NCBI GenBank assembly: GCA_013812145.1
Contig: JACCTY010000047.1
Coordinates: 1 to 40,477 of the forward strand
Length of the DNA stretch: 40,477 nt
Direction of reading: 5' to 3'
Source: Geodermatophilaceae bacterium
Lineage (GTDB): Bacteria; Actinomycetota; Actinomycetes; Mycobacteriales; Geodermatophilaceae
Below, one piece after another: positions 15,370-26,441 of this stretch. The notes below the pieces were generated by a model, which worked only from the letters and a program-made list of their open reading frames with translations, was not told where the DNA came from and did not search any database. The position numbers were made by a program, and so were the translations under genes. Within the stretch, counting starts at the first letter, position 1. Each line of letters opens with the position of its first letter.

Positions 15370-18133
15370 GACGCACCCCGTCCGGGTCGTAGGGAACCGG
15401 GGACACCACCTGGACGGCGGTTGCATGGCCGTCGTCCACCGCGTCCAGCACCTCGCCGTGGCGGGAAGCGCCGGCGTCGAGCAGGGCCAGCGCGAACGGC
15501 GTACCCAGGGCGACGGAGTGGTAGCTCGAGGTCACATGCCCGTGCATGGCCACCGGCGGTTGCGTCAGCACCGCCCCGTGCGAGACGAGCTGCGCTCCCT
15601 CGGCGACCCGGCTGCGGCCGTCAACCGGCACCACACCGACCAGCTGACGGCGATCCGAGCGCGAGGTGTCCGCGCGGGCGAACGAGCGCTTGCCGACGAA
15701 GTCCGGCTTCTTCTTCGACACGATCCAGCCCATGCCGAGGTCCTGCGGGGTGACCGTCCCGTCGGTGTCCTGCCCGACGATCGGATACCCCTTCTCCGCC
15801 CGGAGCACGTGCATCGTCTCGGTTCCGTACGGCGTGATCTCCCCGGCCGCGAAGACCGCCTCCCAGACCGCCAGCGCGTACCAGGAGGCGACGGTGATCT
15901 CGTACGCCAGCTCACCGGAGAACGACACTCGCATGATCCGCGCCGGGATGCCGGCCACCGCCGCCTGCCGCACCGTCATGAACGGGAAGCCCTCCACCGA
16001 GCAGTCCAGCTCCGGCGCGAGCTCCTCGAGCGTGTCGCGCGAGCGCGGCCCCACCAGCACGACCGTCGACCACTGGTCGGTCACCGACGTGCACCGGACG
16101 TCCAGGTCGGGCCACTCGGTCTGCAGCCATTCCTCCAGCCATTCCAGGATCTTCGCCGCGTTGCCGGTCGTCGTGCTCATCAGCCAGCGGTCCTCGGCCA
16201 GCCGCGCCGTCGTGCCGTCGTCGATCACCATCCCGTCGGGACCACACATCACGCCGTAGCGGACGCTCCCAATCTTGAGAGACGAGAAAACGTTGGTGTA
16301 CAGCCGGTCCAGCAGTAAGCCGACGTCGGCGCCCTGCAGCTCGATCGTCCCGAGCGTGGAGGCGTCCATCATTGCGACGCCGGTTCGGGCGGCGGCGCAC
16401 TCCCGGCGCACCGCCTCGTCCATCGACTCCGCCGGCCGCGGGAAGAACCACGGCCGCTTCCACTGCCCGACGTCCTCGAAGACCGCTCCGTGCTCCACGT
16501 GCCAGTCGTGGATCGCGGTGACCCGCTCCGGGTCGGCCAGCCGCCCCCGATCGCGTCCGGCCAGCAGTGCAAACGAGATCGGGGTGTACGGCGGCCGATA
16601 CGTCGTCGTACCGATCTCAGCCATCGACCGCCCGGAAAGCTGCGCGAGGACGCCGACCGCGAGCACTCCTGAACCGCGACCCTGGTCGGCTGCGGTGCCG
16701 ATCGTCGTGTAGCGCTTGATGTGTTCGACCGAGGTGAGCCCCGCGCCGACAGCGCGGCGGATGTCGTGCAGCGTCGCGTCCCGCTGCAGGTCGACGAACA
16801 CAGTTTCCTCCGCGGCGGAATCGACGCAGAAGTACGCCGCCGGCGCTGCCTCCTCCCGCAACTCGCCCTCGACGCTCGGCGTGGCCGGCTCGGTGACGTC
16901 GAGACCCGCCGCGCGGGCTGCTTCGGCACCAGCTCCCGCACCCTCCGACAGCACGCGGGCGAGCGAGACGGCCCCCGTCAGCACACCGGCGCAGTGTGTC
17001 GGCTGAGCTGCCGTGTCCGGGACAAATCCGGCCGCAGCTTCGGACCAGAAAGTGCGGCCACCGGACTGGCTGAACAGCTCCACCGCCGGGTTCCACCCGC
17101 CGGACACCGCGAGGAGGTCGGCCGCGACGGTCTCTCCGGCCGATGTCAGGACCGCCCGCAGCACACCGTCGTCATCGGCAAGGGTGCCGCTGACTGTCGC
17201 CCCGGTTTGGACGCTGATTCCGCGCCGGGCCAGAGCCGCAGCGAAATCTGCACCGACAACGTCCCGGACGTCGAGTACTGCCGCCACCTCGACTCCGGCA
17301 TCGGCGAGTTCCACTGCTGCGGCAAGCGCGCCGTCGTGGGCTCCGAAGACCACGGCTCGGCGACCGGGACGGCAGCCGTACCGCCACGCGTACGCCGTAG
17401 CGGAGTGGGCCAGCATGATGCCGGGGCGGTCGTTGTCGGCAAAGGCGATCGACCGCTCGTGCGCTCCGGTGGCGAGGACGACCTGGCCGGCCCGGATGTT
17501 CCACAGTCGGTGGCGCGCCATGGTGGCCGGTGCAGCAGACCCCAGGTGGTCGGTGCGCCGCTCGACCGCGACGAGGTAGTTGTGGTCGTAGTAGCCGACA
17601 ACGGCGGTCCGGGAGGTGACTGTGACCTCGGGCAGCGCCTGGAGCCGGTCCCGCATCGACGAGACCCAGTCGTGGACGGCGAGGCCGTCCACGATTGCCC
17701 TACTTGCGAGCAGGCGGCCGCCGAGGCGCGGTTGATCGTCGATCAGCAGCACGCGGGCGCCGCTCTCCCCGGCCGCCAGCGCGGCCATCAGCCCGGCCGG
17801 CCCACCACCGACGACGAGCACGTCGGTGTGCGCGAACGTCTTGTCGTAGCGCGCCTCGTCCGGCTCGTCCGGTAACAGGCCCTTGCCGGCGAGGGTGCGC
17901 ACGCGCAGCCCGTCGTACGCCTCGATCTCGGTCGCCCGCACCATCGGCTCCCCGGAACCGGACAGCACCTGCACGAAGACGTTGCTCTCCTCGACGCCAG
18001 CGGACACCAGACCGCGTGGGCGTCCGGTGTAGATCCCCTGGGACAGCACCCGGCGACCGGCTCTCAGCAACGCCGAAGCGAGGGTGTCGCCGGGCCGCGC
18101 GGCCAGCTGCACCCCATCGACGGTGATCCTCAC
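15359..18133 (-). CDS. soxA: Sarcosine oxidase alpha subunit
   Basis: A 924-residue subunit. The N-terminal ~90 residues form a ferredoxin-like domain; next come the NAD-binding Rossmann fold (TDVLVVGGGPAGLMAALAAG near 103-122) and a second dinucleotide region. A C-terminal GcvT-like tetrahydrofolate-binding half contains LRAEKGYPIVGQDTDGTVTP. In the complex, sarcosine is oxidised to glycine on SoxB and the methylene carbon is passed to tetrahydrofolate here, giving 5,10-methylene-THF and H2O2. The GTG at 18133 overlaps the soxD stop (GTGA), so translation is coupled. Length and domain order match the family. Confidence 0.95.
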   Translation of the reverse strand: MRITVDGVQLAARPGDTLASALLRAGRRVLSQGIYTGRPRGLVSAGVEESNVFVQVLSGSGEPMVRATEIEAYDGLRVRTLAGKGLLPDEPDEARYDKTFAHTDVLVVGGGPAGLMAALAAGESGARVLLIDDQPRLGGRLLASRAIVDGLAVHDWVSSMRDRLQALPEVTVTSRTAVVGYYDHNYLVAVERRTDHLGSAAPATMARHRLWNIRAGQVVLATGAHERSIAFADNDRPGIMLAHSATAYAWRYGCRPGRRAVVFGAHDGALAAAVELADAGVEVAAVLDVRDVVGADFAAALARRGISVQTGATVSGTLADDDGVLRAVLTSAGETVAADLLAVSGGWNPAVELFSQSGGRTFWSEAAAGFVPDTAAQPTHCAGVLTGAVSLARVLSEGAGAGAEAARAAGLDVTEPATPSVEGELREEAAPAAYFCVDSAAEETVFVDLQRDATLHDIRRAVGAGLTSVEHIKRYTTIGTAADQGRGSGVLAVGVLAQLSGRSMAEIGTTTYRPPYTPISFALLAGRDRGRLADPERVTAIHDWHVEHGAVFEDVGQWKRPWFFPRPAESMDEAVRRECAAARTGVAMMDASTLGTIELQGADVGLLLDRLYTNVFSSLKIGSVRYGVMCGPDGMVIDDGTTARLAEDRWLMSTTTGNAAKILEWLEEWLQTEWPDLDVRCTSVTDQWSTVVLVGPRSRDTLEELAPELDCSVEGFPFMTVRQAAVAGIPARIMRVSFSGELAYEITVASWYALAVWEAVFAAGEITPYGTETMHVLRAEKGYPIVGQDTDGTVTPQDLGMGWIVSKKKPDFVGKRSFARADTSRSDRRQLVGVVPVDGRSRVAEGAQLVSHGAVLTQPPVAMHGHVTSSYHSVALGTPFALALLDAGASRHGEVLDAVDDGHATAVQVVSPVPYDPDGVRRDG

Positions 18134-18408
18134 GCCACGTCCGGTCGAGAAGTACCGGGCGGGTAGCTGGCGGAGATTTCATACGTCACCGTGTGACGCA
18201 CGACGTTGAACCACCGCTGACAGCCGGCGCGGTGCATCCACCGCTCGGCGAACCAGCCCTTGGGGTTGTCCCGGAAGAACAGGTAACCCGCCCAGTCGGC
18301 ATCGTCCACTGTGGACGGATCCGCTGGGTACGGGACGTGCGCCTGGCCGCCGTAGCAGAACTCGGTCTCATCGCGCGGGCCGCACCACGGGCAGGGAATC
18401 CTCAGCAT
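18130..18408 (-). CDS. soxD: Sarcosine oxidase delta subunit
   Basis: A 92-residue zinc-binding subunit. Cys6 and Cys9 in CPWCG plus His59 and Cys63 in WMHRAGCQRWF form the usual Zn site. Family motifs GYLFFRDNPKGWFAERWMHR and FNVVRHTVTYEI are intact. The ATG at 18408 overlaps the soxB stop by one base, and its own stop overlaps the soxA GTG. SoxD helps assemble the alpha/beta core. Confidence 0.95.
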   Translation of the reverse strand: MLRIPCPWCGPRDETEFCYGGQAHVPYPADPSTVDDADWAGYLFFRDNPKGWFAERWMHRAGCQRWFNVVRHTVTYEISASYPPGTSRPDVA

Positions 18409-19637
18409 CAGTGCGCGACGGCGGCCGCGCCGTGCTCGTCGATCAGCGCGCCGTCGGCGAACCGGGCCAGCGCGAACGGCTGGGCCAGCGGATGCGGCCG
18501 GTCGTTCGCGATCGTGTCCGCGAACACCCAGCCGATACCGGGTGTGGCCTTGAAACCGCCGGTCCCCCAACCACAGTTGACGTAGAGACCCTCGAACGGC
18601 GTCAACCCGACGATCGGTGATGCGTCTGGGGAAACGTCAACGATCCCGCCCCACGTCCGAAGCACGTGAGCGCGGGCGAAGATGGGGAACAGCTCGATCG
18701 CGGCCGCCATCTGATGCTCGATCACCGGGAACGAGCCGCGCTGGCCATAACCGACATAGCCGTCGATGCCGGCCCCCATGACCAGCTCCCCTTTGTGCGC
18801 CTGCGACACGTAGACATGCACGGCGTTGGACATCACCACTGTGTCCAGCACCTGCTCCAGCAGTTCGGACACCAATGCCTGCAACGGGAAGCTCTGCAGC
18901 GGCAACCGCAGGCCGAGGGATGCTGTGATGACACTGCTGTGCCCGGCCGCGGCCAGCGCCACTCGACCGGCCCTGATCGGTCCGCTCACGGTGTCCACGC
19001 CGACCACCCGGTCGCCCTCGCGGAGGACGCCGGTGACCTCGCAGCCCTGGATCAGATCCACCCCCATCGCGTGGGCCGCCCGTGCATATCCCCAGGCGAC
19101 CCAGTCGTGCTTGGCGATCCCGGCGCGCGGCTGGAACGTCGCGCCCAGCACCGGATACCGCACGTCGGTGGAAATGTTGAGGATCGGTGCGATCTTCTGC
19201 ACGTCCTCCGGCGTGAGCCATTCGGCGTCCACGCCGTTGAGCTGGTTGGCGTTGACACGTCGGCGTCCCTCGCGGACGTCGCCCAGGCTGTGCGCGAGGT
19301 TCAGTACGCCTCGCTGGCTGAAGGCCACCTCGCAATCAAGATCGGCCTCCAGGCCCTCCCACAGTTTCAGCGCATGCTCGTAGATCCCGGCGCTCTCGTC
19401 CCACAGGTAGTTCGACCGGATGATCGTTGTGTTGCGGGCCATGTTCCCGCCGGCCAGCCACCCGCGCTCGAGGACAGCGACGTTCGTGATGCCGTGATTC
19501 TTCGCGAGGTAGTAGGCGGTCGCCAGGCCGTGCCCGCCCGCGCCGACGATGATGACGTCGTAGGACGCCTTGGGCTCTGCCTCGGCCCACAGGAAATCGG
19601 GTTGCGCAGGGAGTCGTGGGGTCAGCTGCCAGGTCAT
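18408..19637 (-). CDS. soxB: Sarcosine oxidase beta subunit
   Basis: A 409-residue flavoprotein that demethylates sarcosine. The FAD-binding motif is [20 protein letters not shown] (25-44). His177 in the segment [16 protein letters not shown] sits where the covalent FMN histidine falls in heterotetrameric sarcosine oxidases. The late motif [18 protein letters not shown] is also characteristic. The gene starts 8 nt after the dimethylglycine oxidase stop with no strong ribosome site, so it depends on the upstream message. It handles the sarcosine made by that enzyme. Confidence 0.95.
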   Translation of the reverse strand: MTWQLTPRLPAQPDFLWAEAEPKASYDVIIVGAGGHGLATAYYLAKNHGITNVAVLERGWLAGGNMARNTTIIRSNYLWDESAGIYEHALKLWEGLEADLDCEVAFSQRGVLNLAHSLGDVREGRRRVNANQLNGVDAEWLTPEDVQKIAPILNISTDVRYPVLGATFQPRAGIAKHDWVAWGYARAAHAMGVDLIQGCEVTGVLREGDRVVGVDTVSGPIRAGRVALAAAGHSSVITASLGLRLPLQSFPLQALVSELLEQVLDTVVMSNAVHVYVSQAHKGELVMGAGIDGYVGYGQRGSFPVIEHQMAAAIELFPIFARAHVLRTWGGIVDVSPDASPIVGLTPFEGLYVNCGWGTGGFKATPGIGWVFADTIANDRPHPLAQPFALARFADGALIDEHGAAAVAH

Positions 19638-19644
19638 GAGCTTG

Positions 19645-22056
19645 TCACGACCGCAACCGTGTCATATCGGGGTCGAACAGCGGCTCGGCGGCGACCGTAG
19701 CCGGGATGCGCTCGTCGAAATATCCGATGTGGACAGACGTCCCGGGTTGGCTCAGTTCCACCGGCAGCCAGGCGTAGGCGATCCCTAGCCCGACGGTGTA
19801 GCCGTAGGCCGCGCTGGTGACGTAGCTGACGCAGCGATCCCCGTCGTACACCGGCTCCTTGCCGACGACAACCTTGGTCGGGTCGGCGATCGTCAGGCAG
19901 CAGAGGCGGGAGCGCAGTGGAGCGTCGAGCAACGCCGTACGGCCGAGGAAGTCGCCCTTGTCCATTCGGACGGCGAACCCGAGCCCGGCTTCGGCTGGAT
20001 AGTGGTCCCACGTCATGTCCGCGCCGAACGAGCGGTAGCCCTTCTCCAGCCGCAGACTCGTGAAAGCCCCGCGACCGCCGGCGAAGACGCCGAAGTCCGC
20101 ACCGGCCTCCCACAGGGTGTCCCAGAGCTTCAGTCCCATGTCGGCTGTGGTGTACAGCTCGTATCCGAGTTCGCCGACGTAGGACAGCCGCAGCGCGGTG
20201 GTTGGAACCATGCCGACGGCGAGCTGCCTGCCCCGGAAGTAGCCAAAGCCGAAGTCGTCGCGCGAAACCGCCCGGAGCAGGTCGCGGGCCTGCGGGCCCC
20301 AGACGCCGAGGCAGCACGTACCCGCGGTGATGTCCCGGGCCTCGACGCTGCGGTCGTCCGGGAGGTGGCGAAGGAACCAGTCGACGTCCAGAGCGCCGTT
20401 CCCGCCCACTTGATAGTGGTCCGCGCCGAGCCGGCTAACCGTCACGTCGCTGCGGATTCGGCCGCGCTCGTCCAACAGCAGGCAGTACGTGACCGACCCG
20501 ACGGACTTGTCGACGTTGCCGGTCGTCAACCGTTGCAGGTACGCCGTCGCACCGGGGCCGGTGATCTCGATCCGCTTCAAGGCGGTCATGTCGTAGAGCG
20601 CGACCCGCTCCCGGGTCGCCTGTGCCTCGGCGCCGACGATCGGCGACCAGTAGCGGGCAGCCCAGTCGTTCGGGGTGGCGATGTCGCGACCGTCGAGCAG
20701 GTGCTCGTTCGCGGCGTACCACTGCGGCCGCTCCCAGCCGCTCGCCTCGAGGAACACCGCGCCCAGATCGACCTGACGCGGGTTGAACGGGCTGGTGCGC
20801 AGCGGCCGCGGATGTTCCATCGGCTGCAGCGGGTGCAGTACGTCGTACACCTCGACGAAGTTCTGGCAGCCGCGCGCCAACACGTAGTCCGGCCCCAACT
20901 GGTGGGGCTCGAAGCGGTTCACGTCGCAGTCGTGCAGGTCGACCGACGGCGAGCCGGTGACTATCCACTCGGCGAGGGCGCGGCCGACACCGGCGGCGTG
21001 GGTGACCCAGACAGCCTCGGCGACCCAGAACCCGCGGACGTCCGGCGATTCTCCGATGAGCGGCATGCCGTCGGTGGTGAAGGAGAACAGACCGTTGATG
21101 CCCTCGCCCAGCTCGGCCTCACGCAACGACGGCATGAGCCGCAGCGATTCCTCCCATGCCGGCTCGAAGTCCGCAGGCGTGAATTCCCGGATGCTCGGCA
21201 TCACTGTGGCGTCTTCGCGCCGGGTGATCTCGGACGGGTCGACCGGCATCGGGTCGTGACCGTAGTAGCCGATCCCGACTTGGTCGCCGCGCTCGCGGTA
21301 GTACAGGTCATGGTCCTGGTGGCGCAAGATCGGCCTCGGGACGCCGGTGTCGATTCGATCCAGCTCCGGCACTGCAGTCGTCCACGCGTACTGGTGCGCC
21401 AGCGGTGTGAGCGGCAGCGTCATGCCGACCATGGCGGCGACCGATGGCCCCCAGATGCCGGCGCAGCAGACCACGATGTCCGCGCTGAACCCACCCTGCG
21501 TCGTTTCGACGCCACGGACCCGGCCGTCCTCGACCCGGACATCGAGGACCTCGCAGTCGCCGACGAAGCGCACGCCACGCCCTTCGGCTACCTTGGCCTG
21601 CGCGCTGACCGCAGTGACCGGGTTGGCCAGGCCGTCGGTCGGTGTGTGCAGGCCCCCAAGGATCCGCTCCGGGTCGAGCAGCGGGTGCAGCTTGGCGCAT
21701 TCCTCCGCCGAGACGACCCGGCTGCTGACCCCCCACGAGGTCAGCCAGCCGTGCCGGCGGTGCAGGTCGGCCAGCCGCTCCGGAGTCGTGGCCACCTCCA
21801 AGCCGCCGACCTGCAGGAAGCCCGGTTGTCCGTCGTACTCCAGCCCACAGAACTTCTCGACGGTGTAGCGAGCGAGTTCGGTCATCGTCTTCGACGGGTT
21901 GGCTTGGAAGACCAGACCGGGGGCGTGCGAACTCGATCCGCCGGTGGCGAACAGCGGACCCTGGTCGAGCACCGTGACGTCTGTCCAGCCCAGCGCCGAC
22001 ATCTCCTCGGCGACGGCAGCTCCAACCACGCCGGCCCCGATGACCACTACCTGCAT
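19645..22056 (-). CDS. dmg: Dimethylglycine oxidase (FAD + GcvT-like domains)
   Basis: An 803-residue bifunctional enzyme that oxidises N,N-dimethylglycine to sarcosine and hands the methylene group to tetrahydrofolate. The N-terminus is a DAO-type FAD domain ([17 protein letters not shown] at 3-19). His44 in [12 protein letters not shown] lies where dimethylglycine oxidase/dehydrogenase carries its covalently bound FAD histidine. The C-terminal half is a GcvT-like folate domain ([50 protein letters not shown]). Length is close to the ~830-residue Arthrobacter enzyme. AGGAGGT sits 6 nt before the ATG. It lies between the ABC binding protein and soxB, the expected pathway position. Confidence 0.94.
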   Translation of the reverse strand: MQVVVIGAGVVGAAVAEEMSALGWTDVTVLDQGPLFATGGSSSHAPGLVFQANPSKTMTELARYTVEKFCGLEYDGQPGFLQVGGLEVATTPERLADLHRRHGWLTSWGVSSRVVSAEECAKLHPLLDPERILGGLHTPTDGLANPVTAVSAQAKVAEGRGVRFVGDCEVLDVRVEDGRVRGVETTQGGFSADIVVCCAGIWGPSVAAMVGMTLPLTPLAHQYAWTTAVPELDRIDTGVPRPILRHQDHDLYYRERGDQVGIGYYGHDPMPVDPSEITRREDATVMPSIREFTPADFEPAWEESLRLMPSLREAELGEGINGLFSFTTDGMPLIGESPDVRGFWVAEAVWVTHAAGVGRALAEWIVTGSPSVDLHDCDVNRFEPHQLGPDYVLARGCQNFVEVYDVLHPLQPMEHPRPLRTSPFNPRQVDLGAVFLEASGWERPQWYAANEHLLDGRDIATPNDWAARYWSPIVGAEAQATRERVALYDMTALKRIEITGPGATAYLQRLTTGNVDKSVGSVTYCLLLDERGRIRSDVTVSRLGADHYQVGGNGALDVDWFLRHLPDDRSVEARDITAGTCCLGVWGPQARDLLRAVSRDDFGFGYFRGRQLAVGMVPTTALRLSYVGELGYELYTTADMGLKLWDTLWEAGADFGVFAGGRGAFTSLRLEKGYRSFGADMTWDHYPAEAGLGFAVRMDKGDFLGRTALLDAPLRSRLCCLTIADPTKVVVGKEPVYDGDRCVSYVTSAAYGYTVGLGIAYAWLPVELSQPGTSVHIGYFDERIPATVAAEPLFDPDMTRLRS

Positions 22057-22099
22057 TCGCCTACCTCCTGAGTTGCGTGTGGCGCGGCGGCGGGTGCTG

Positions 22100-23068
22100 C
22101 TAGCCGAGCCAGCCTTCGACCACGTCGGGGTTGTCCTCGACCCACTGCGCTGCGGCGTCCTCGGGGTCCATCCCGTCCTCGGCGATGTACTTCGCGACCA
22201 GGTTCTGATCGTCGTTGGTCCATTCGAAGTTGGCTACCAGGTCGTACGCCGGACTGCCGGACTCCGCGAAGTCGGTGGCCACGATCTTGTCCAGGATGTA
22301 CTCGGGGTAGTCGCACGCCACTGTCTCGGGGTCGGCGTCGCAGCCCTCTTCATACGGCGGCAGGTTGACCTTGACCAGCGCGATCTCGGACAGGAACCAC
22401 TGCGGGGCGTAGAAGTAGCCGAGCAGCGGTTCCTGGTTCTCCTCGGCCTGCCGGAACGCCTGGATCAGCGCCGGTTCGCTGCCGGCATAGACCACTGTGA
22501 AGTTCAGGCCGAGGTTCTGCACCAGCGCCTCGTCGTTCGTGACGAACGACGGGTCACCGTCGAGCAGCTGGCCCTTGTCGCCGGACTCCGAGGTCCTGAA
22601 CATCTCGGCGTACTTGTTGAGGTTCTCCCACTCGGTGATGTCGGGGTACTCCTCGACCATCCACGGCGGCAGGTACCAGCCGATCACGCCGACGTTGCCG
22701 TTCGGCCCGGCGTCCTGTGCGGTGCCCTGCTCCTCGATGTACTTCTGCTTGAGGTCGTCGTGGCCCCAGTTCTCGATGACTACATCCACTTCGCCGCTGC
22801 CGAAGCCCTGCCAGGCCACCTCCTCCTTGAGCGACTTGTACTCGATGTTGCAGCCGAGTTCGGTTGCCGCGACGTAGCCGACGACGTGCGCCGACGCCTC
22901 GTAACCGACCCAGGGGTTGATGGCGATGTTGAAGTCGCCGCATTCCGCGTCGCCCTCCTGCGCGGCCGGGGCCTCCTCGATATTGCCGCCGCCGCATGCG
23001 GCGACGACGAGACTGCCGGCCGCGATGAGTGCGGCGAGCCTGACAACTCGTGCTCTTCCTGTTCTCAC
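22100..23068 (-). CDS. Glycine betaine/choline ABC transporter substrate-binding lipoprotein
   Basis: A 322-residue OpuAC/ProX-type binding protein. The signal peptide ends in the lipobox LVVAAC with Cys25 lipidated. The mature part has the aromatic-rich pattern of betaine binders (NPWVGYEASAHVV, VVIENWGHDD, VIGWYLPPWMV, YFYAPQWFL), which forms the tryptophan/tyrosine cage for trimethylammonium groups. I cannot say whether it prefers betaine or choline. The GTG at 23068 is favoured because AAAGGAG lies 5-6 nt upstream; a longer frame from 23083 is possible. It follows the permease after a 75-nt gap with two short hairpins. Confidence 0.92.
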   Translation of the reverse strand: MRTGRARVVRLAALIAAGSLVVAACGGGNIEEAPAAQEGDAECGDFNIAINPWVGYEASAHVVGYVAATELGCNIEYKSLKEEVAWQGFGSGEVDVVIENWGHDDLKQKYIEEQGTAQDAGPNGNVGVIGWYLPPWMVEEYPDITEWENLNKYAEMFRTSESGDKGQLLDGDPSFVTNDEALVQNLGLNFTVVYAGSEPALIQAFRQAEENQEPLLGYFYAPQWFLSEIALVKVNLPPYEEGCDADPETVACDYPEYILDKIVATDFAESGSPAYDLVANFEWTNDDQNLVAKYIAEDGMDPEDAAAQWVEDNPDVVEGWLG

Positions 23069-23082
23069 TAGCTCTCCTTTCA

Positions 23083-23128
23083 CGGCCGGTACGCCGGCCG
23101 GCGGGTAGTCACCGACGCCCGAAGGGCG
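23083..23128 (-). other. Two short intercistronic hairpins before the binding-protein gene
   Basis: CGGCCGG (23083-23089) pairs with CCGGCCG (23094-23100) across TACG, and CGCCC (23116-23120) pairs with GGGCG (23124-23128) across GAA. Both lie in the gap between the permease and binding-protein genes. Such hairpins can stabilise the downstream message so the binding protein is made in excess. Confidence 0.45.
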
Positions 23129-23143
23129 GAGGCGTGCAGGTGT

Positions 23144-25156
23144 TCAGCGCCGCCCCTGACGGGCGGCGGCGTGCTGTGTTATCCGGTCGAGCATGATGCC
23201 GAGCGCGACTATCGCGATGCCGGCGGCGAGCCCCTTGCCGAACAGCTGAGCCTGGGAGAAGCCGCTGACCACGGTGTATCCGAGGGCGCCACCTCCCACG
23301 AGACCGCCGATGACGACCATCGACAGCACGTAGAGCAGACCCTGGTTGGAGGCCAGTACGAGAGCGCCGCGCGCCATCGGCAACTGCACCTTGGTGATGA
23401 TCTGGAACGTGCTCGAGCCGGCGGATCGAGCCGCCTCGACAGTTGTCGGCGCGACGCCCCGGATTCCGTCTGCGACGAGCTTGATCGCAGCCGGGCCGGC
23501 ATAGACGATCGCGGCGACGATGGCGGTGAAGCGGCTGGGCCCGAACAGCGCCAGCGCCGGTACGAGGTAGACGAACGGGGGGATCGTCTGCCCCGCGTCG
23601 AGCAGCGGTCGGAGCGCGGTATCGGCCCGCTTGCTGCGTCCCATCCACACGCCGAAAACGACAGCGAGGAACATCACGAGAACGGTCGCGACAAGGGTCA
23701 TCCCCAGGGTGACCATCGAGTCCTGCCAGAGACCGACGCCGAAAATGACGGCCAGGCAGACCGCGGTCGTCAACGCAGGGCGCCAGCCGCCGATCAGGAA
23801 CGCCACGGCGAGGAGCGCCGCAGCCACCAGCCACCAGGGCGAGTCGGCAAGAAGGGACTGGAACGGGTTGAGCAGCCCGTAGGTGAACCCGTCCTTGATC
23901 GCCCCGGTCAGCTGGCCGAAAGTGTCGGTGAACCACTCGGTCGCGGACCCGACCGCATCGGCCAGCGGCCGACCCAGGTCCGGCAGCGTGTCGGGGTCAG
24001 CGGCCCAGAGATAGCTGCGCGACAGGTACACAGCGACCGCCGCCACGACACCACCGCCGATGAGGGCTGCCCGCCGACGACGCGGATCGTGCACCGCGGT
24101 CCGGCGTTCGGCCTCGGCCCGTTCGCTGGCTGCCGTCGTCGTGCGGTCGAGCATGATCGCGATGATCACGATGCACAGTCCGCTCACGAACGCGGTGCCG
24201 ATGTCGAGGGTCTGCAGTGCTTCGATCACCGGCTCGCCGAGCCCCGGCCCGTCGATCAGCGCGGCGATGGTCGCGATCGACAGCGCGGCCATCATCGTCT
24301 GGTTGACCCCGACGATGATCGTCTGCTTGGCCATCGGCAGCTGCACCTTGCGCAGCAGCTGTGCCCGGGTCGACCCCATCGAGGTGGTCGCCTCGATCGT
24401 GGACGGCGCGACCGTGCGCAGACCGTGCGCGGTGATGCGGACGACCGGCGGCAGTGCGTAGATCAATGTGGCGACGACAGCGGCGGACGGCCCGATGCTG
24501 AAGAGCAGGACCAGCGGAAGCAGGTAGACAAAGGACGGCATCGTCTGCATCACGTCGAGCACGGGTGTGACGACCGTCGTGACGGTGCGACTGCGGGCCA
24601 TCGCGATCGCCAGCGGGATCCCGACCGCCACGCTGATCAGTACGGCGGTGAACGTGATGATGAGAAGGTCGATGCTCTCGGTCCAGAACCCGAACACACC
24701 GAAGGCCAGGAAGCTGACCACGACGAGGATGGTGGAGCGCACACCGGCCAGGGCATAGGCGATCCAGGCGGCAACGGCGAGCACCCCGAGCCACCCGATC
24801 TCCGGCACCGGCCGCGGGAAGGCGGGCTGACTGAGCAGATTCTGGGCTGCGGTGACCAGCGCTTCCAGTCCGTCGCTGGCACCGCCGACGACGGTTTCCA
24901 AAAAGAAGTTGCTGTCGCGGGCGGCATCGAAGGCATCCCGCAGATCGTTGAGGCTGCGCTGGAAGTCGGTGAGGGTGGCCCGCCCGAGCGGCAGGGTCGC
25001 CGTGCCCTTGAACAGTGCCCAGCCGAGCGCCCAGATCCCGAGGATCGCTGCCAGCAACACACCGGTACGCCGTACCGGATCGCGCTGCTGCTGTTGGGCT
25101 GTGGGTGGCGGTTCGGGGGCGGCCGGCGCGGCCGGCCGCTCCGCAACGGCGGTCAC
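23144..25156 (-). CDS. Double-length betaine/choline ABC permease
   Basis: At 670 residues this is roughly two ProW/OpuAB permeases in one chain. Each half has a BPD_transp_1 domain with its own EAA loop: STIEATTSMGSTRAQLL then KVQLPMA (residues 252-276), and TTVEAARSAGSSTFQII then KVQLPMA (571-595). Each is preceded by a matching TMPSFVYLLPL or TIPPFVYLVPA segment (about 205-215 and 524-534). A charged linker (340-362) separates the halves. It would form the whole membrane channel, with two ATPase chains docking at the two EAA loops. The GTG at 25156 overlaps the stop of a 60-codon frame upstream by 4 nt. Confidence 0.92.
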   Translation of the reverse strand: MTAVAERPAAPAAPEPPPTAQQQQRDPVRRTGVLLAAILGIWALGWALFKGTATLPLGRATLTDFQRSLNDLRDAFDAARDSNFFLETVVGGASDGLEALVTAAQNLLSQPAFPRPVPEIGWLGVLAVAAWIAYALAGVRSTILVVVSFLAFGVFGFWTESIDLLIITFTAVLISVAVGIPLAIAMARSRTVTTVVTPVLDVMQTMPSFVYLLPLVLLFSIGPSAAVVATLIYALPPVVRITAHGLRTVAPSTIEATTSMGSTRAQLLRKVQLPMAKQTIIVGVNQTMMAALSIATIAALIDGPGLGEPVIEALQTLDIGTAFVSGLCIVIIAIMLDRTTTAASERAEAERRTAVHDPRRRRAALIGGGVVAAVAVYLSRSYLWAADPDTLPDLGRPLADAVGSATEWFTDTFGQLTGAIKDGFTYGLLNPFQSLLADSPWWLVAAALLAVAFLIGGWRPALTTAVCLAVIFGVGLWQDSMVTLGMTLVATVLVMFLAVVFGVWMGRSKRADTALRPLLDAGQTIPPFVYLVPALALFGPSRFTAIVAAIVYAGPAAIKLVADGIRGVAPTTVEAARSAGSSTFQIITKVQLPMARGALVLASNQGLLYVLSMVVIGGLVGGGALGYTVVSGFSQAQLFGKGLAAGIAIVALGIMLDRITQHAAARQGRR

Positions 25157-25331
25157 GGGTTCGCCTCCCCAGGTCGGCTTTGCCCCCCGGGCGCGTGGAC
25201 ACGCCGCTCGACACGCCGAAGGAATCTGCGCTCAGGGGGCAACGTCACGACCCCGGAGGAGGTTGCCCCCTGGGCACGCGGACACGCCCGGTGAAACCGC
25301 CGCACAAGGGCAATGTCGAGATGGTCCGCGG

Positions 25332-25335
<4 letters not shown>
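25153..25335 (-). CDS. Candidate 60-aa coupled ORF between ATPase and permease (doubtful)
   Basis: The 175-nt gap between the ATPase and permease genes is read through by one open frame of 60 codons. Its ATG overlaps the ATPase stop (ATGA) and its TGA overlaps the permease GTG (GTGA), a perfect translational bridge. The product is basic and of no known family (start [20 protein letters not shown]). Against it, the DNA is largely repeat sequence and stop-free frames this long are not rare at high GC. It may simply let ribosomes carry over to the permease. Confidence 0.35.
25180..25289. repeat. Direct and inverted GC-rich repeats inside the ABC operon
   Basis: Two direct copies of a 27-nt element, at 25180-25206 and 25263-25289, match at 23 of 27 positions and begin TTGCCCCC. 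Between them AGGGGGCAAC (25234-25243) is an inverted copy of the start, forming a 10-bp perfect stem with GTTGCCCCCT (25262-25271) across 18 nt. It may be a REP-like element or mRNA-processing structure. Confidence 0.6.

Positions 25336-26437
<1,102 letters not shown>

Positions 26438-26441
<4 letters not shown>

Noticed and set aside
20002-22071. 689-codon open frame on the plus strand
   Set aside because: It lies antisense to the clear dimethylglycine oxidase gene; high GC keeps the frame open.
23171-25294. 707-codon open frame on the plus strand
   Set aside because: It mirrors the double permease gene and encodes a charged, motif-free sequence.
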